This document shows positions 1 to 7,569 of a stretch of 20,151 nucleotides of DNA, in pieces. The translations under genes and the position numbers were made by a program. Source of the DNA: JBFMAI01 sp040755725 (GTDB taxonomy: Bacteria > Planctomycetota > Phycisphaerae > UBA1845 > Fen-1342); contig JBFMAI010000013.1 in assembly GCA_040755725.1 (NCBI GenBank), positions 1 through 20,151 on the forward strand, given 5' to 3'. The first letter of the stretch is position 1, and every line of letters begins with the position of its first letter. The notes below the pieces were generated by a model. It made no database searches. It saw only the letters and a list, made by a program, of their open reading frames with translations, and was not told the origin of the DNA.

Positions 1-58
1 CCTTTCTGCGGGTCTCGCAAGGCGTGAGCCGCGCGCCACCGACTCGTGACCTCGCCAA

Positions 59-745
59 TCAGATTCTCCGCGTTCCAACGCACAGCAGCGCAACGAGCAC
101 TATAAGCCAGGTGGAGGGCTCCGGGACAACCCCAAAGCGAACGTAGTCCCAGCGCGTCAGGCTGCCTGCGCTGGACGTGCTCTGGCCCCAGGACATCCGG
201 GAACACTCCGACAGCTCCACGAATCGTCCCTCGAGCACGAGTTGATCGTCGACGTACAGTTCGTAGTTGCGCATGTCCCCGGATCGAAACTCGAAGTCAT
301 GGAATACCCATGGTTGGAAATGCGCCTCCACCCCAAAAACCCAGACCGCGCGGATCATATCCTCTGAGTGTCTGAACCCCGCCGCCCATCCGTCGTCGGC
401 CCTGATTTGGATCCCCGCATCGAACCTGCTCCCACTGACTTCGTCGATGCGGATGCGCCAGCGCATGACGAATACCTCGCCGGGATGGGGATCCAGATTG
501 CCGACCGGTGGCCACTGATAGTACTCACCGATGAACGGATCGCCGAGCGTGTCCATCACAAGGCAGCCGTCTTCGAGCCGGCGCTCGGCCGGGATGTCGT
601 ACCAGATGCGCCACCAGCCCTCCCGCTCCGGGTAGTCGTTTCCCTCGTACGCGATCCAGTACGGCTCGCCTTGCGCCGCGCCCGCGACAGCGCCCAGCAG
701 TGCCGCCAGGATCATCGCTCTCCGCCAATGACGCCCTTGAACCAT
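59..745 (-). CDS. PEP-CTERM sorting domain protein, secreted, possibly lectin-like
   Basis: A 228-residue exported protein. Residues 1-26 form a signal peptide: basic start (RHWRR), hydrophobic stretch (ILAALLGAVAGA) and an AQG-like cleavage region. The C-terminus (about residue 207 on) is a textbook PEP-CTERM tail: VPEPSTW, a hydrophobic helix, then a terminal TRRI. Such tails are recognised by an exosortase that fixes or processes proteins at the envelope; no exosortase is in the window. The middle is rich in aromatic residues and predicted beta strands (for example NYELYVDDQLVLEGRF) and resembles concanavalin/LamG-like sugar-binding folds, but that is an impression from pattern only. The ATG at 745 is supported by a strong AAGGAGG (754-760, read on the minus strand) eight bases upstream. 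It follows hydA in the same direction but is separated by a 170-base repeat-bearing spacer, so it is probably a separate unit. Confidence 0.85.
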   Translation of the reverse strand: MVQGRHWRRAMILAALLGAVAGAAQGEPYWIAYEGNDYPEREGWWRIWYDIPAERRLEDGCLVMDTLGDPFIGEYYQWPPVGNLDPHPGEVFVMRWRIRIDEVSGSRFDAGIQIRADDGWAAGFRHSEDMIRAVWVFGVEAHFQPWVFHDFEFRSGDMRNYELYVDDQLVLEGRFVELSECSRMSWGQSTSSAGSLTRWDYVRFGVVPEPSTWLIVLVALLCVGTRRI

Positions 746-753
746 GATTCAGG

Positions 754-760
754 CCTCCTT
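754..760 (-). promoter_or_regulatory. Strong ribosome binding site for the PEP-CTERM gene
   Basis: AAGGAGG on the minus strand, eight bases before the ATG at 745. It is the clearest Shine-Dalgarno match in the window and fixes the start. Confidence 0.75.
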
Positions 761-833
761 GCCGCGCGGAAACGCCGCGCACGTCAGCAAGATTGTGGTG
801 GCGTCGGGGCCGGGTACTCGGCGCACCGCCGCC

Positions 834-854
834 TGTTCCCCGTTCCCTGTTCCC
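834..854. repeat. Tandem heptamer repeat, tract A (three units TGTTCCC-like)
   Basis: Three consecutive 7-base units on the plus strand: TGTTCCC, CGTTCCC, TGTTCCC. They lie in the spacer between hydA and the PEP-CTERM gene. The exact 7-base period is shared with tract B just downstream and with the two tracts near 8773-8872. Confidence 0.75.
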
Positions 855-883
855 GGCTGTGTGCCGACGAGACGTCCACACTC

Positions 884-918
884 CCTGTCTTCCTTCTTCC
901 TTTTTCCTTCATTCCTCA
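884..918. repeat. Tandem heptamer repeat, tract B (degenerate TCCTTCT units)
   Basis: Five degenerate 7-base units in a pure pyrimidine-rich run on the plus strand: CCTGTCT, TCCTTCT, TCCTTTT, TCCTTCA, TTCCTCA. The tract ends immediately next to the hydA stop codon (916). It gives a purine-rich minus strand. No terminator hairpin is visible here. Confidence 0.6.
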
Positions 919-2679
919 ATGCACAACCTCCCGCGCATGATACTGCGTGTGCAGCAGCTCGTGGCTGCGGGTGCTCAAGGGCTCGCCCAGGAACTCCTCA
1001 TAGAGCCGCCGCACTGTCGGGTTACGGTGCGCGGCCCGCAACGGGGCGTCCCGGTCGATGCGGTAGAGCGCGTCGAGCCGCGACCTCAGCGCCGCGCGGT
1101 CCGTCCCCAGCGGCTGCCCGCCACCCGCGATGCACCCGCCCGGACACGTCATCACCTCGACGAAGTGCAGATGCCGGCGATCGGTCCGGATTTCATCCAG
1201 CAAACGCCCCGCGTTGGCCAGACCGCTCACGACTGCGACGTGGACTTCCAGTTCGCCCATCTTCACAGTGACCTGCTTGACGGCGTCGAGCCCGCGGACG
1301 GCCTTCAGGCGGGCCACCGGTAGCTCCTGTCCCGTCAGCAGGTAGTGCGCGGTCCGCAAGGCGGCTTCCGCCACGCCGCCCGTCGCGCCGAACAGCTTGC
1401 CCGCCGAACTGCGCTCCCCGAAGGGTGAATCCGCCGGCTCGGGATCCAGGCGCGCCGGATCGAGGCCGCGCAGCCGAATCAGACGCAGCAGCTCCCGCGT
1501 GGTGAGGACGGCGTCCACGTCGGGCAGCCCGTGGCGCGCCAGCTCCGGCCGCCCCGCCTCGAACTTCTTGGCCGTGCAGGGCATGATGGCAACACTGTAG
1601 ATGTCCGCCGCGTCGCGCCCCTCGCACTCGGCGAGGTGGCTCTTGATCAGGGCCCCCAGCATCTGCTGCGGGCTCTTGCACGTGGACAGGTTGCCGACGA
1701 AATCGGGGTGGAACTCCTCGACGTACTTGATCCACCCCGGCGAGCAGCTCGTCAGCAACGGCAGCGGCCCGCCCGTCTTGATGCGGTGGACGAGCTCGGC
1801 GGCCTCCTCCATCACCGTCAAGTCGGCGCTGAACGACGTGTCGAAGACCCGGTCGAAGCCCAAACGCCGCAGCATGGCGTTCAGGATGCCCGCCGCATCG
1901 GCCCCGGGGCGCAGGCCGAGTTCCTCCGCGATGGTGACGGAGACGGCGGGGGCGTGCTGGACGACCACCAGCGGCCCCCCATTGGCCGTGGCGCCGTCCC
2001 GCGGGGCCGCGGCCCTGAGCCGGTGATTCAGCGCCTCGACGACCTCCTTGATGTGGCTCTGCTCGGTGAGCGCGCCCGTCGGGCAGACCATGACGCACTG
2101 GCCGCAGTTGATGCAGCTCGACACGTTGAGGCCCTGGTCGAACGCGGTCCCCACGTGCGCCCGGCTGCCGCGATGGATAAAGTCGATCGCCGCGACGCCC
2201 TGAATCTCCTCGCACACCCGGACACACTTGCCGCACAGGATGCACTTGGCCGGATCCCGCACGATGGAGGCGCTGGAGGTGTCGGCGTGGTACTGGCGGC
2301 GGGCACCGAAATAGCGGCGTTGCCGGACCCCCAGCTCCGCGGCCAGCTGTTGCAGCCGGCAGTTGTTGTTGCGGACGCAGTACAGGCAGTCGTCGGGGTG
2401 GTTGGCAAGCAGCAGCTCGACAATCGTCTTGCGGGCCCGCAGCGCCCGCGGCGAGTGCGTCCAGACCTTCATCCCGGGCGCGACGGGGAACGCGCAACTG
2501 GGCATCAGGTTGCGCTGGCCCTCGACCTCGACGACGCACAAACGGCAGGCCCCGGTCGGCGTGAGCTGCTCCAGGTTGCACAACGTCGGCACGTTGATGC
2601 CGGCGCGGCGCAGCGCGGTCAGCAGCATCTCGCCCGGTTGGGCCTCGATGGGTCGGTTGTTGACTTGCAATGTAATCAC
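916..2679 (-). CDS. hydA: [FeFe]-hydrogenase catalytic subunit, HydA/HndD type
   Basis: A 587-residue iron-iron hydrogenase that reduces protons or oxidises H2, the catalytic subunit of an NAD(P)-linked cytoplasmic complex. Domain order: N-terminal [2Fe-2S] ferredoxin (Cys34, 45, 48, 62); His-Cys [4Fe-4S] motif (His94, Cys98, 101, 107); two [4Fe-4S] clusters (Cys146/149/152/156 and Cys189/192/195/199); then the H-cluster domain with motifs TSCSPGW (Cys312), MPCTAKKFE (Cys368, Glu374) and MTCPGGCIAGGGQP (Cys512, Cys516); then a small-subunit-like tail. All H-cluster ligands are present. The proton-relay cysteine next to Cys312 in clostridial CpI is Ser313 here. Start is GTG at 2679, with GGAG six bases upstream, 15 bases after the hydB stop. 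Length matches HndD-type subunits. Maturases HydE/F/G are not in the window. Function is confident; bifurcation is inferred from the partners. Confidence 0.96.
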   Translation of the reverse strand: MITLQVNNRPIEAQPGEMLLTALRRAGINVPTLCNLEQLTPTGACRLCVVEVEGQRNLMPSCAFPVAPGMKVWTHSPRALRARKTIVELLLANHPDDCLYCVRNNNCRLQQLAAELGVRQRRYFGARRQYHADTSSASIVRDPAKCILCGKCVRVCEEIQGVAAIDFIHRGSRAHVGTAFDQGLNVSSCINCGQCVMVCPTGALTEQSHIKEVVEALNHRLRAAAPRDGATANGGPLVVVQHAPAVSVTIAEELGLRPGADAAGILNAMLRRLGFDRVFDTSFSADLTVMEEAAELVHRIKTGGPLPLLTSCSPGWIKYVEEFHPDFVGNLSTCKSPQQMLGALIKSHLAECEGRDAADIYSVAIMPCTAKKFEAGRPELARHGLPDVDAVLTTRELLRLIRLRGLDPARLDPEPADSPFGERSSAGKLFGATGGVAEAALRTAHYLLTGQELPVARLKAVRGLDAVKQVTVKMGELEVHVAVVSGLANAGRLLDEIRTDRRHLHFVEVMTCPGGCIAGGGQPLGTDRAALRSRLDALYRIDRDAPLRAAHRNPTVRRLYEEFLGEPLSTRSHELLHTQYHAREVVH

Positions 2680-2694
2680 GGTCCACTCCGCCGA

Positions 2695-4689
2695 TCAGTT
2701 CGTGACGACCGCGTTCAGGCGACACGCGCGGCGGCACGCGCCGCACCCGATGCACAGCTCTTCCACGATGTAGTGCGGGCTCTTGAGCGCGCCCTTGACG
2801 GCCCCGGTCGGGCATTGCTTGGCGCACAGCGTGCAACCCTTGCACTTCTCCGGGTCGATGCGGTAGTGCAGCAGCTCGGCACAGACGTGCGCGGGACACC
2901 GCCGATCAAACACATGGGCCTCGTACTCGTCACGGAACCAGCGCAGCGTGCTGAGGACCGGATTCGGGGCGGACTGTCCCAGGCCGCACAGACTGGTGTC
3001 GCGGATTACTTCGGCCAAACGGTTCAGGTACATCACGCCTTTGAAGCGCTCCAGCGCCTGCACGCCGGACTCGCTCCGCCGGGCCCGCGTGATCGACTGA
3101 AGGATCTCCAGCATGTGCCGCGTGCCTTCCCGACACGGAATGCACTTGCCGCAGCTCTCGCGCTGAATGAAGTCCATGAAGAACTTGGCGACGTCGACCA
3201 TGCAGTTGTCTTCATCCATGACGACCAGGCCGCCGGAGCCCATCATGGCCCCGACGGTCTTTAGCGACTCGTAGTCGATCTGGATGTCGAGGTGCTGCTC
3301 GGGAATGCAGCCGCCCGACGGCCCGCCGATCTGCGCCGCCTTGAACGCCTTGCCGCCCGCGGGCCCCCCGCCGATGTCGAAGATGATCTGCCGCAGCGAG
3401 GTGCCCATCGCCACTTCGACCAGGCCCGTCCGAGCCACTTTGCCGGACAGGGCGAAGACCTTCGTGCCTTTGCTCGTCGCCGTGCCCAGCGCGGCGAACG
3501 CGTCCGGGCCGTTACCGACGACCGTCGGCAGGTTCGCCAGCGTTTCCACATTGTTGATGACCGTCGGCTTGCCAAACAGGCCGCTGACGGCGGGGAACGG
3601 CGGCCGCGGTCGCGGCATCCCCCGCCGACCCTCCACGCTGGCGATTAGGGCCGTCTCTTCACCGCAGACGAACGCACCCGCCCCCTGCTTGAGCTTGATC
3701 TCGAGATTGGCGCCGCTGCCGAGGATGTTCTCGCCGAGCAGCCCGTACGCCTTGGCCTGCTCGATCGCCCCGCTGAGCAACCGAATGGCCAGCGGGTATT
3801 CGGCGCGGATGTACACGTACGCCTTGGTGGCCCCGATCGCGTAGGCGGCGATGCCGATGCCCTCGACCAGCCGATGCGGATCGCCCTCGATGACGGCGCG
3901 GTCCATGAAGGCCCCGGGGTCCCCCTCGTCGGCGTTGCAGATGAGGTACTTCTGGTAGCCGGGCGTGTTGAGGGCGATCTTCCATTTGCGGCCCGTCGGG
4001 AAGCCGCCGCCGCCGCGCCCGCGCAGTCCGCTGCGCTCGACCCCGTCGCACAACTCGGCCCGCGTCAGCTTGTGCAGGACGTGGGCGTAGGCCCGGTAGC
4101 CGCCGCGGGCCAGGTATTCGTCGATGCTCTTCGGGTCCACCAGGCCGCAGTTGGCCAGCACCCACCGCGTCTGCGGCTTGAAGAACGGGTGCTCGTCGAG
4201 GAAGGGCACCCCCGGCCAGGACCGCGGCGTCGTGCCATCCTCACCGCCGCCCGACGGCCGGAACTGCCCCAGCACCCTGTCGGCCGGCACCTTCTCCGCC
4301 AACACCTGGTCGAGTAGCTCGTTCACGCGCTCGGCCTTCACGTGGGTGAAGCTGATCCGCAGACGCCCGGGGAGCTGAACATCGAGCAGCGGCTCGGCGG
4401 AACATAGGCCGATACAACCGACTTCCAGGACGTCGGCGTCCAGACGACGCTCGCCGACGTATGCCCGCACCGCCTCCAGCGTCCTGCCCGCCCCCGCCCC
4501 GAGCCCGCACGTCCCGGCCCCCACGTAGATGACCGGCTTAGCAACGTCCAGGCGCCGCAGCCTGCGCAAGTGCGCCCCCCAAGGCCGGCCGTTCGTGCCG
4601 TGGCCGCACAGCAGCTCGGCCACGTCATGCGGACGAAGCCTCGCCAGGCCCCTGCTCGTGATGTCATCTCGTGGCGTCGTCATGTCCAT
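2695..4689 (-). CDS. hydB: NAD(P)-linked [FeFe]-hydrogenase flavoprotein subunit, HydB/HndC (NuoF-like)
   Basis: A 664-residue NuoF-like flavoprotein carrying FMN and the NAD(H) site of the hydrogenase complex. Order: thioredoxin-like [2Fe-2S] domain (about 50-130; GTCG with Cys61 and GCIGLC with Cys92/96); NADH/FMN domain (RGRGGGGFPTG about 223-233, CNADEGDPGAFMDR about 251-264, CGEETALI about 342); the [4Fe-4S] site Cys513/516/519 and Cys568; and a C-terminal 2x[4Fe-4S] ferredoxin (Cys616/619/622/626, Cys646/649/652/656). The first [2Fe-2S] motif has one cysteine where C-x4-C is common. The start is ATG at 4689, with ATG 4683 almost as good; a longer frame reading to 4782 only shadows hydC. 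It overlaps the end of hydC by about 26 bases, implying translational coupling. Extra ferredoxin domains fit electron transfer to HydA and perhaps to ferredoxin. Confidence 0.95.
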   Translation of the reverse strand: MDMTTPRDDITSRGLARLRPHDVAELLCGHGTNGRPWGAHLRRLRRLDVAKPVIYVGAGTCGLGAGAGRTLEAVRAYVGERRLDADVLEVGCIGLCSAEPLLDVQLPGRLRISFTHVKAERVNELLDQVLAEKVPADRVLGQFRPSGGGEDGTTPRSWPGVPFLDEHPFFKPQTRWVLANCGLVDPKSIDEYLARGGYRAYAHVLHKLTRAELCDGVERSGLRGRGGGGFPTGRKWKIALNTPGYQKYLICNADEGDPGAFMDRAVIEGDPHRLVEGIGIAAYAIGATKAYVYIRAEYPLAIRLLSGAIEQAKAYGLLGENILGSGANLEIKLKQGAGAFVCGEETALIASVEGRRGMPRPRPPFPAVSGLFGKPTVINNVETLANLPTVVGNGPDAFAALGTATSKGTKVFALSGKVARTGLVEVAMGTSLRQIIFDIGGGPAGGKAFKAAQIGGPSGGCIPEQHLDIQIDYESLKTVGAMMGSGGLVVMDEDNCMVDVAKFFMDFIQRESCGKCIPCREGTRHMLEILQSITRARRSESGVQALERFKGVMYLNRLAEVIRDTSLCGLGQSAPNPVLSTLRWFRDEYEAHVFDRRCPAHVCAELLHYRIDPEKCKGCTLCAKQCPTGAVKGALKSPHYIVEELCIGCGACRRACRLNAVVTN

Positions 4690-5179
4690 TCCCGTGATCC
4701 CCCGCCGCCACCGAGTTCTTCGCCTCGTACTGCCGGAGAATCCTGCCGACGCCGTCCGGCGTGACGCCCGCGTGGAAATCACCGTTGACCGTGACCACCG
4801 GCGCCAACCCGCAGGCCCCGAGGCAGGCGACCACCTCCAGGCTGTACCCGCCGTCCCGCGCGGTCTGCCCCGGCTCGATCTTCAGTTGCTGCCGTAGGGC
4901 GTCCAGCACCGCCGCCGAGCCCTTGACATGGCACGCCGTTCCGCGACACACCTGGCAATGCACCTTCCCCAGCGGCTGAAAGCGGAATTGGTTATAGAAC
5001 GTGGCCACTCCGTAGACCTTGCTCACCGGCAGGCACAGCCGCTGCCCGATGGCTTCCATCGCGGGCCGCGACAAGTAGCCCAAGTGGTCCTGGACCGCCT
5101 GCAAGATGGGGATCAGTTGCTCCCGGCGTGCTTCGGGAAAGCGATCGAGCACCACGCTCACGCCGTTCGAACCCGTCAT
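4664..5179 (-). CDS. hydC: NAD(P)-linked [FeFe]-hydrogenase small subunit, HydC/HndA (NuoE-like)
   Basis: A 171-residue NuoE-family protein that carries a [2Fe-2S] cluster in a thioredoxin-like fold and docks on the NuoF-like HydB. The N-terminal helical bundle reads RREQLIPILQAVQDHLGYLS, followed by the family signature VYGVATFYNQFRF. Cluster ligands are Cys78 and Cys83 (C-RGTA-C) and Cys119 and Cys123 (C-LGA-C), all present. ATG at 5179 overlaps the rex stop in an ATGA arrangement (5176-5179), which decides the start; upstream residues in the same frame are low-complexity and shadow rex. The frame ends inside hydB. The tail after residue about 155 is polar and specific to this protein. With HydA and HydB it completes the trimeric core. 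Confidence 0.95.
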   Translation of the reverse strand: MTGSNGVSVVLDRFPEARREQLIPILQAVQDHLGYLSRPAMEAIGQRLCLPVSKVYGVATFYNQFRFQPLGKVHCQVCRGTACHVKGSAAVLDALRQQLKIEPGQTARDGGYSLEVVACLGACGLAPVVTVNGDFHAGVTPDGVGRILRQYEAKNSVAAGDHGNGHDDATR

Positions 5180-5814
5180 GCCAACGCCTCCAGCCGCTCC
5201 GTCTCCGGGCGGGCGAAGAAGACGACCTTCTCCAGCGAAACGGCCAAGTCCACATCTTCGACGTACACCGTGGGCGGGGTCTGAAGCCGAACGGGCGCCA
5301 AGTTCAGAATCCCTCGCACCCCCGCGCGCACCAGCCGATCGGCCACGTCCTGGGCCGCCTCCCCGGGCACCGCGATGATCCCCACCAACGCCGGGTCCGC
5401 CCGCAAGACGGTCTCCAGGTCCGCACTGCCGTGGCAGCGACAACCGTCAATGATGCGGCCGACTTTCTCCGGCGATACGTCGAACGCCGCCACGAACCGC
5501 AGTTCCGGGTGCAGCCGCGCAAAATGCTTGAGCACCGCACGCCCCAGGGAACCCAGACCGACCAGCGCGACTCCCGGCCGCTGGGGCGGATCGAGCACGC
5601 GCCCGATGCGGTCGACCAGCCCGGCGGCGGCGTAGCCCTTCGCCGGACTGCCCGTGTACCCGATCGTCATAACGTCCCGGCGGACGACCGCGGAGGTCAC
5701 CTGCGCCAGCCCCGCCAGCTCGTGGGAGTAGATGCGGGGCTTGCCGTCCGCCAACCAGCGGCGTAGGTGCCGGCGGTAGGCAACAAGCCGCTCGACCATT
5801 CTCGGCGGTATCAC
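5176..5814 (-). CDS. rex: Redox-sensing transcriptional repressor Rex
   Basis: A 212-residue Rex repressor that binds DNA when NAD+ is high and releases it when NADH rises. The N-terminal winged helix reads IPPRMVERLVAYRRHL, then SHELAGLAQVTSAVVRRD and a GYTGSPAKGYAAAGL wing-like stretch. The Rossmann domain has VALVGLGSLGRAV, then an acidic end of strand two (AAFD), then GIIAVPGEAAQDVAD, GVRGILNLAPV and VEDVDLAVSLE. Two GTG starts are possible: 5823, or 5814 which has AAGGTG six bases upstream and yields the family-like beginning V/M-IPP; I chose 5814. It is the first gene of the operon and is coupled to hydC by a four-base ATGA overlap. Co-transcription with an NADH-linked hydrogenase and a candidate Rex box upstream suggest self-regulated control of the whole operon. 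Confidence 0.93.
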   Translation of the reverse strand: MIPPRMVERLVAYRRHLRRWLADGKPRIYSHELAGLAQVTSAVVRRDVMTIGYTGSPAKGYAAAGLVDRIGRVLDPPQRPGVALVGLGSLGRAVLKHFARLHPELRFVAAFDVSPEKVGRIIDGCRCHGSADLETVLRADPALVGIIAVPGEAAQDVADRLVRAGVRGILNLAPVRLQTPPTVYVEDVDLAVSLEKVVFFARPETERLEALA

Positions 5815-5939
5815 GAGAAGCACCTTGGGTTGAAGCCGGTGGAGGCGCCCGCTACCGCACGCTCGGCCGCCCTGCGGGTGGTTGCCCTCCTGAGCCGTAC
5901 TGGACCGCGTCTTGCCACTTGCTCGCTCCGGATCATGAT

Positions 5940-5975
5940 GTTGCTACATTAGTCACAGTGTTATTTCATTCACAA
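5940..5975 (-). promoter_or_regulatory. Possible promoter of the rex-hyd operon
   Basis: A -35-like TTGTGA (the left half of the Rex box) is followed after 18 bases by a weak -10-like TAATGT on the minus strand. If real, Rex bound to its box would cover the -35 element. The -10 is poor, so confidence is low. Confidence 0.3.
5958..5975 (-). promoter_or_regulatory. Candidate Rex operator (Rex box)
   Basis: On the minus strand this reads TTGTGAATGAAATAACAC. The left half TTGTGAA is a perfect match to the known Rex consensus TTGTGAA-N4-TTCACAA and the right half keeps T, A, C and A at the correct spacing (4 of 7). It lies in an AT-rich island in otherwise GC-rich DNA, about 145 bases before the rex start. 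Operator identity is inferred; the match is seen directly. Confidence 0.6.
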
Positions 5976-6171
5976 TATAGCGTATCGGCAGGCGAACGTC
6001 AAGACTTGAGCATACACAAATCCGGCACCTGCCGCCGGCGCATGTAACGTCCTATAAACACACACCGCCCCGCCATGTCGTCCCCCGCTCGCCAGACGTG
6101 TGCGGCGCCAACGCCGCCTTGACACCGGCGCCGGCTTGGCGTATCGCACCCCTGCACCCGGAGGTCACGAC

Positions 6172-7392
6172 ATGATCCGTCGAATAGCGCGCCCTGTCGG
6201 ACTGGCGATCCCGTTCCTTCTGGCCCTGCTCCCGTGGACCGGATGTGACCGGGGGACCACCCCCCCACCGACAACGGCGACCACGACCCAGCGTGGCGCG
6301 ACGCCCGCCACCGAGCCATCAGCCGGCGGGCCCGAGCCGATCCTTATCGGCCACTTCGCCTCGATGACCGGCCAGGAGGCGACGTGGGGCGTCTCGACCG
6401 ATACCGGGGTGCGGATGGCGATCGAGGACGAGAACGCACGCGGCGGCGTGAATGGTCGGCCGCTCAAGGTCATCACGTACGACAACCAGGCCCGCGCGCA
6501 GGAGTCGGCCACCGCGGTTACGCGGCTGATTACGCAGGACCGCGTCGTCGCGGTCCTCGGCGAGGTCGCGTCATCGCGGTCGATCGCCGGCGGGCAGGTC
6601 GCGCAGCGTTTCGGCGTACCGCTGATTTCGCCGTCGTCGACGAACCCGCGCGTGACGGAGATCGGCGACATGGTTTTCCGGGTGTGCTTCATCGACCCGT
6701 TTCAGGGGTACGCGTGCGCGAAGTTCGCGCGCGGCGAGCCGATCAAGGCCGAACGTGTGGCGACGCTCTACAACCGGGCCCAGGTGTACTCGACGGGGCT
6801 GGCCGAGTTCTTCAAGAAGACGTTTACCGAGTTGGGCGGCACCGTGGTGACGGAGCAGGCGTACGGCGACGGAGACACGGATTACAGCGCGCAACTGACC
6901 AACATCCGCGACGCCCGGCCCGACGCGATCTTCATCCCCGGCTACTACACCGAGGTGGTCAATATCGCCGTGCAGGCCCGCCGGCTCGGTATCACCGTGC
7001 CACTGCTGGGTGGCGACGGCTGGGACGCGGAGGACCTGAAGAACGCCGGCAGCGCCCTCGATGGGTGCTTCTTCTGCAACCACTATTCGCACGAGGAGCA
7101 GCGGCCGGAGGTACAGGATTTCGTGCAGCGTTATCAGGCGAAGTTCGGGCGCATTCCGGACGGTATGTCCGCGACCGGCTACGACGCGGCCCGCATTCTG
7201 ATCGCGGCGATGCGGCGGGCCCCGTCACTGAGCGGCAAGGACCTAGCCGCGGCAATCGCGCAGACCCGCGACTTTCATGGGGTGACCGGCATTATCTCCA
7301 TGGACGAGCAGCGGAATGCCCGCAAGCCGGCGGTCATTCTCCGTGTCCAGGGCGGCCGGCCATCGTACTTCGCCTCCGTCGAACCCGACTGA
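6172..7392 (+). CDS. ABC transporter substrate-binding lipoprotein, branched-chain amino acid (LivJ/LivK) type
   Basis: A 406-residue periplasmic binding protein of the type I, Leu/Ile/Val family. A hydrophobic signal (RPVGLAIPFLLALLPWTGC) ends at Cys25, a somewhat irregular lipobox (WTGC), followed by a Thr/Pro-rich linker. Then come the family landmarks: ILIGHFASMTGQEATWG, GVRMAIEDENARGGVNG, LITQDRVVAVLGEVASS, PLISPSSTNP and, near the end, GYDAARILIAAMRRA. The start is fixed by CGGAGG ending eight bases before ATG 6172; an earlier in-frame start at 6100 has no ribosome site. The usual LivHMGF permease and ATPase genes are absent on both sides, so it is an orphan here: it may serve a remote transporter or act in sensing. 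The ligand cannot be told from the sequence; such proteins bind amino acids, amides, urea or aromatic acids. Confidence 0.9.
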   Translation: MIRRIARPVGLAIPFLLALLPWTGCDRGTTPPPTTATTTQRGATPATEPSAGGPEPILIGHFASMTGQEATWGVSTDTGVRMAIEDENARGGVNGRPLKVITYDNQARAQESATAVTRLITQDRVVAVLGEVASSRSIAGGQVAQRFGVPLISPSSTNPRVTEIGDMVFRVCFIDPFQGYACAKFARGEPIKAERVATLYNRAQVYSTGLAEFFKKTFTELGGTVVTEQAYGDGDTDYSAQLTNIRDARPDAIFIPGYYTEVVNIAVQARRLGITVPLLGGDGWDAEDLKNAGSALDGCFFCNHYSHEEQRPEVQDFVQRYQAKFGRIPDGMSATGYDAARILIAAMRRAPSLSGKDLAAAIAQTRDFHGVTGIISMDEQRNARKPAVILRVQGGRPSYFASVEPD

Positions 7393-7473
7393 TTCTTCAA
7401 GTCGCCACTGCGGGCCGTGCCATAACTCCGATCCCGAGGGCGGTTTGCGTCCGAATCAGCGCCGCGCGCCGTG

Positions 7474-7489
7474 GGCCGCTCTGGCGGCC
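7474..7489 (+). other. Short GC-rich hairpin after the binding protein gene
   Basis: GGCCGC, a TCTG loop, and GCGGCC form a perfect 6-bp stem 80 bases after the stop at 7392. No T run follows, so it is at best a factor-dependent or partial terminator. Confidence 0.3.
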
Positions 7490-7494
7490 GGGCC

Positions 7495-7524
7495 TTGCCA
7501 AGCGGCTCGGAACCTGCATTAATA
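7495..7524 (+). promoter_or_regulatory. Possible promoter for the RND efflux genes
   Basis: TTGCCA (7495-7500), an 18-base spacer and TTAATA (7519-7524). Each hexamer is a moderate match to the sigma-70 consensus. It sits 46 bases before the start codon of the membrane-fusion gene. Confidence 0.35.
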
Positions 7525-7557
7525 GGGGGACTGTCGGCAGGAGCCCCCGTCAGGGGG
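7525..7557 (+). promoter_or_regulatory. Possible mutually exclusive hairpins in the efflux leader
   Basis: GGGGG (7525-7529), CCCCC (7544-7548) and GGGGG (7553-7557) lie in order just before the ATG at 7570. The central C run can pair with either G run; the second G run is the purine-rich stretch in the ribosome-binding position. This is the geometry of a simple translational switch, but stems are only five base pairs. Confidence 0.3.
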
Positions 7558-7569
7558 AAGTGAGTCACG

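Larger units (their letters stand above)
5815..6171. other. Divergent intergenic region between rex and the solute-binding protein gene
   Basis: A 357-base region with no credible gene. It contains the Rex-box island (5940-5985) and a TATAAA (6053-6058) that could serve as a -10 for the rightward gene, although no good -35 is seen at the right distance. Open frames here lack starts, ribosome sites or family similarity. Confidence 0.6.

Noticed and set aside
1..58. A terminator hairpin after the PEP-CTERM gene
   Set aside because: The stem near 11-30 pairs only with bulges and no T run follows, so it cannot be supported.
834..918. Heptamer tracts as a CRISPR array
   Set aside because: Units are seven bases without spacers; no cas genes and no 25-40-base direct repeats are present.
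1531..3264. A 577-codon plus-strand frame opposite hydA/hydB
   Set aside because: No recognisable protein features; it mirrors the codon bias of the hydrogenase genes on the minus strand.
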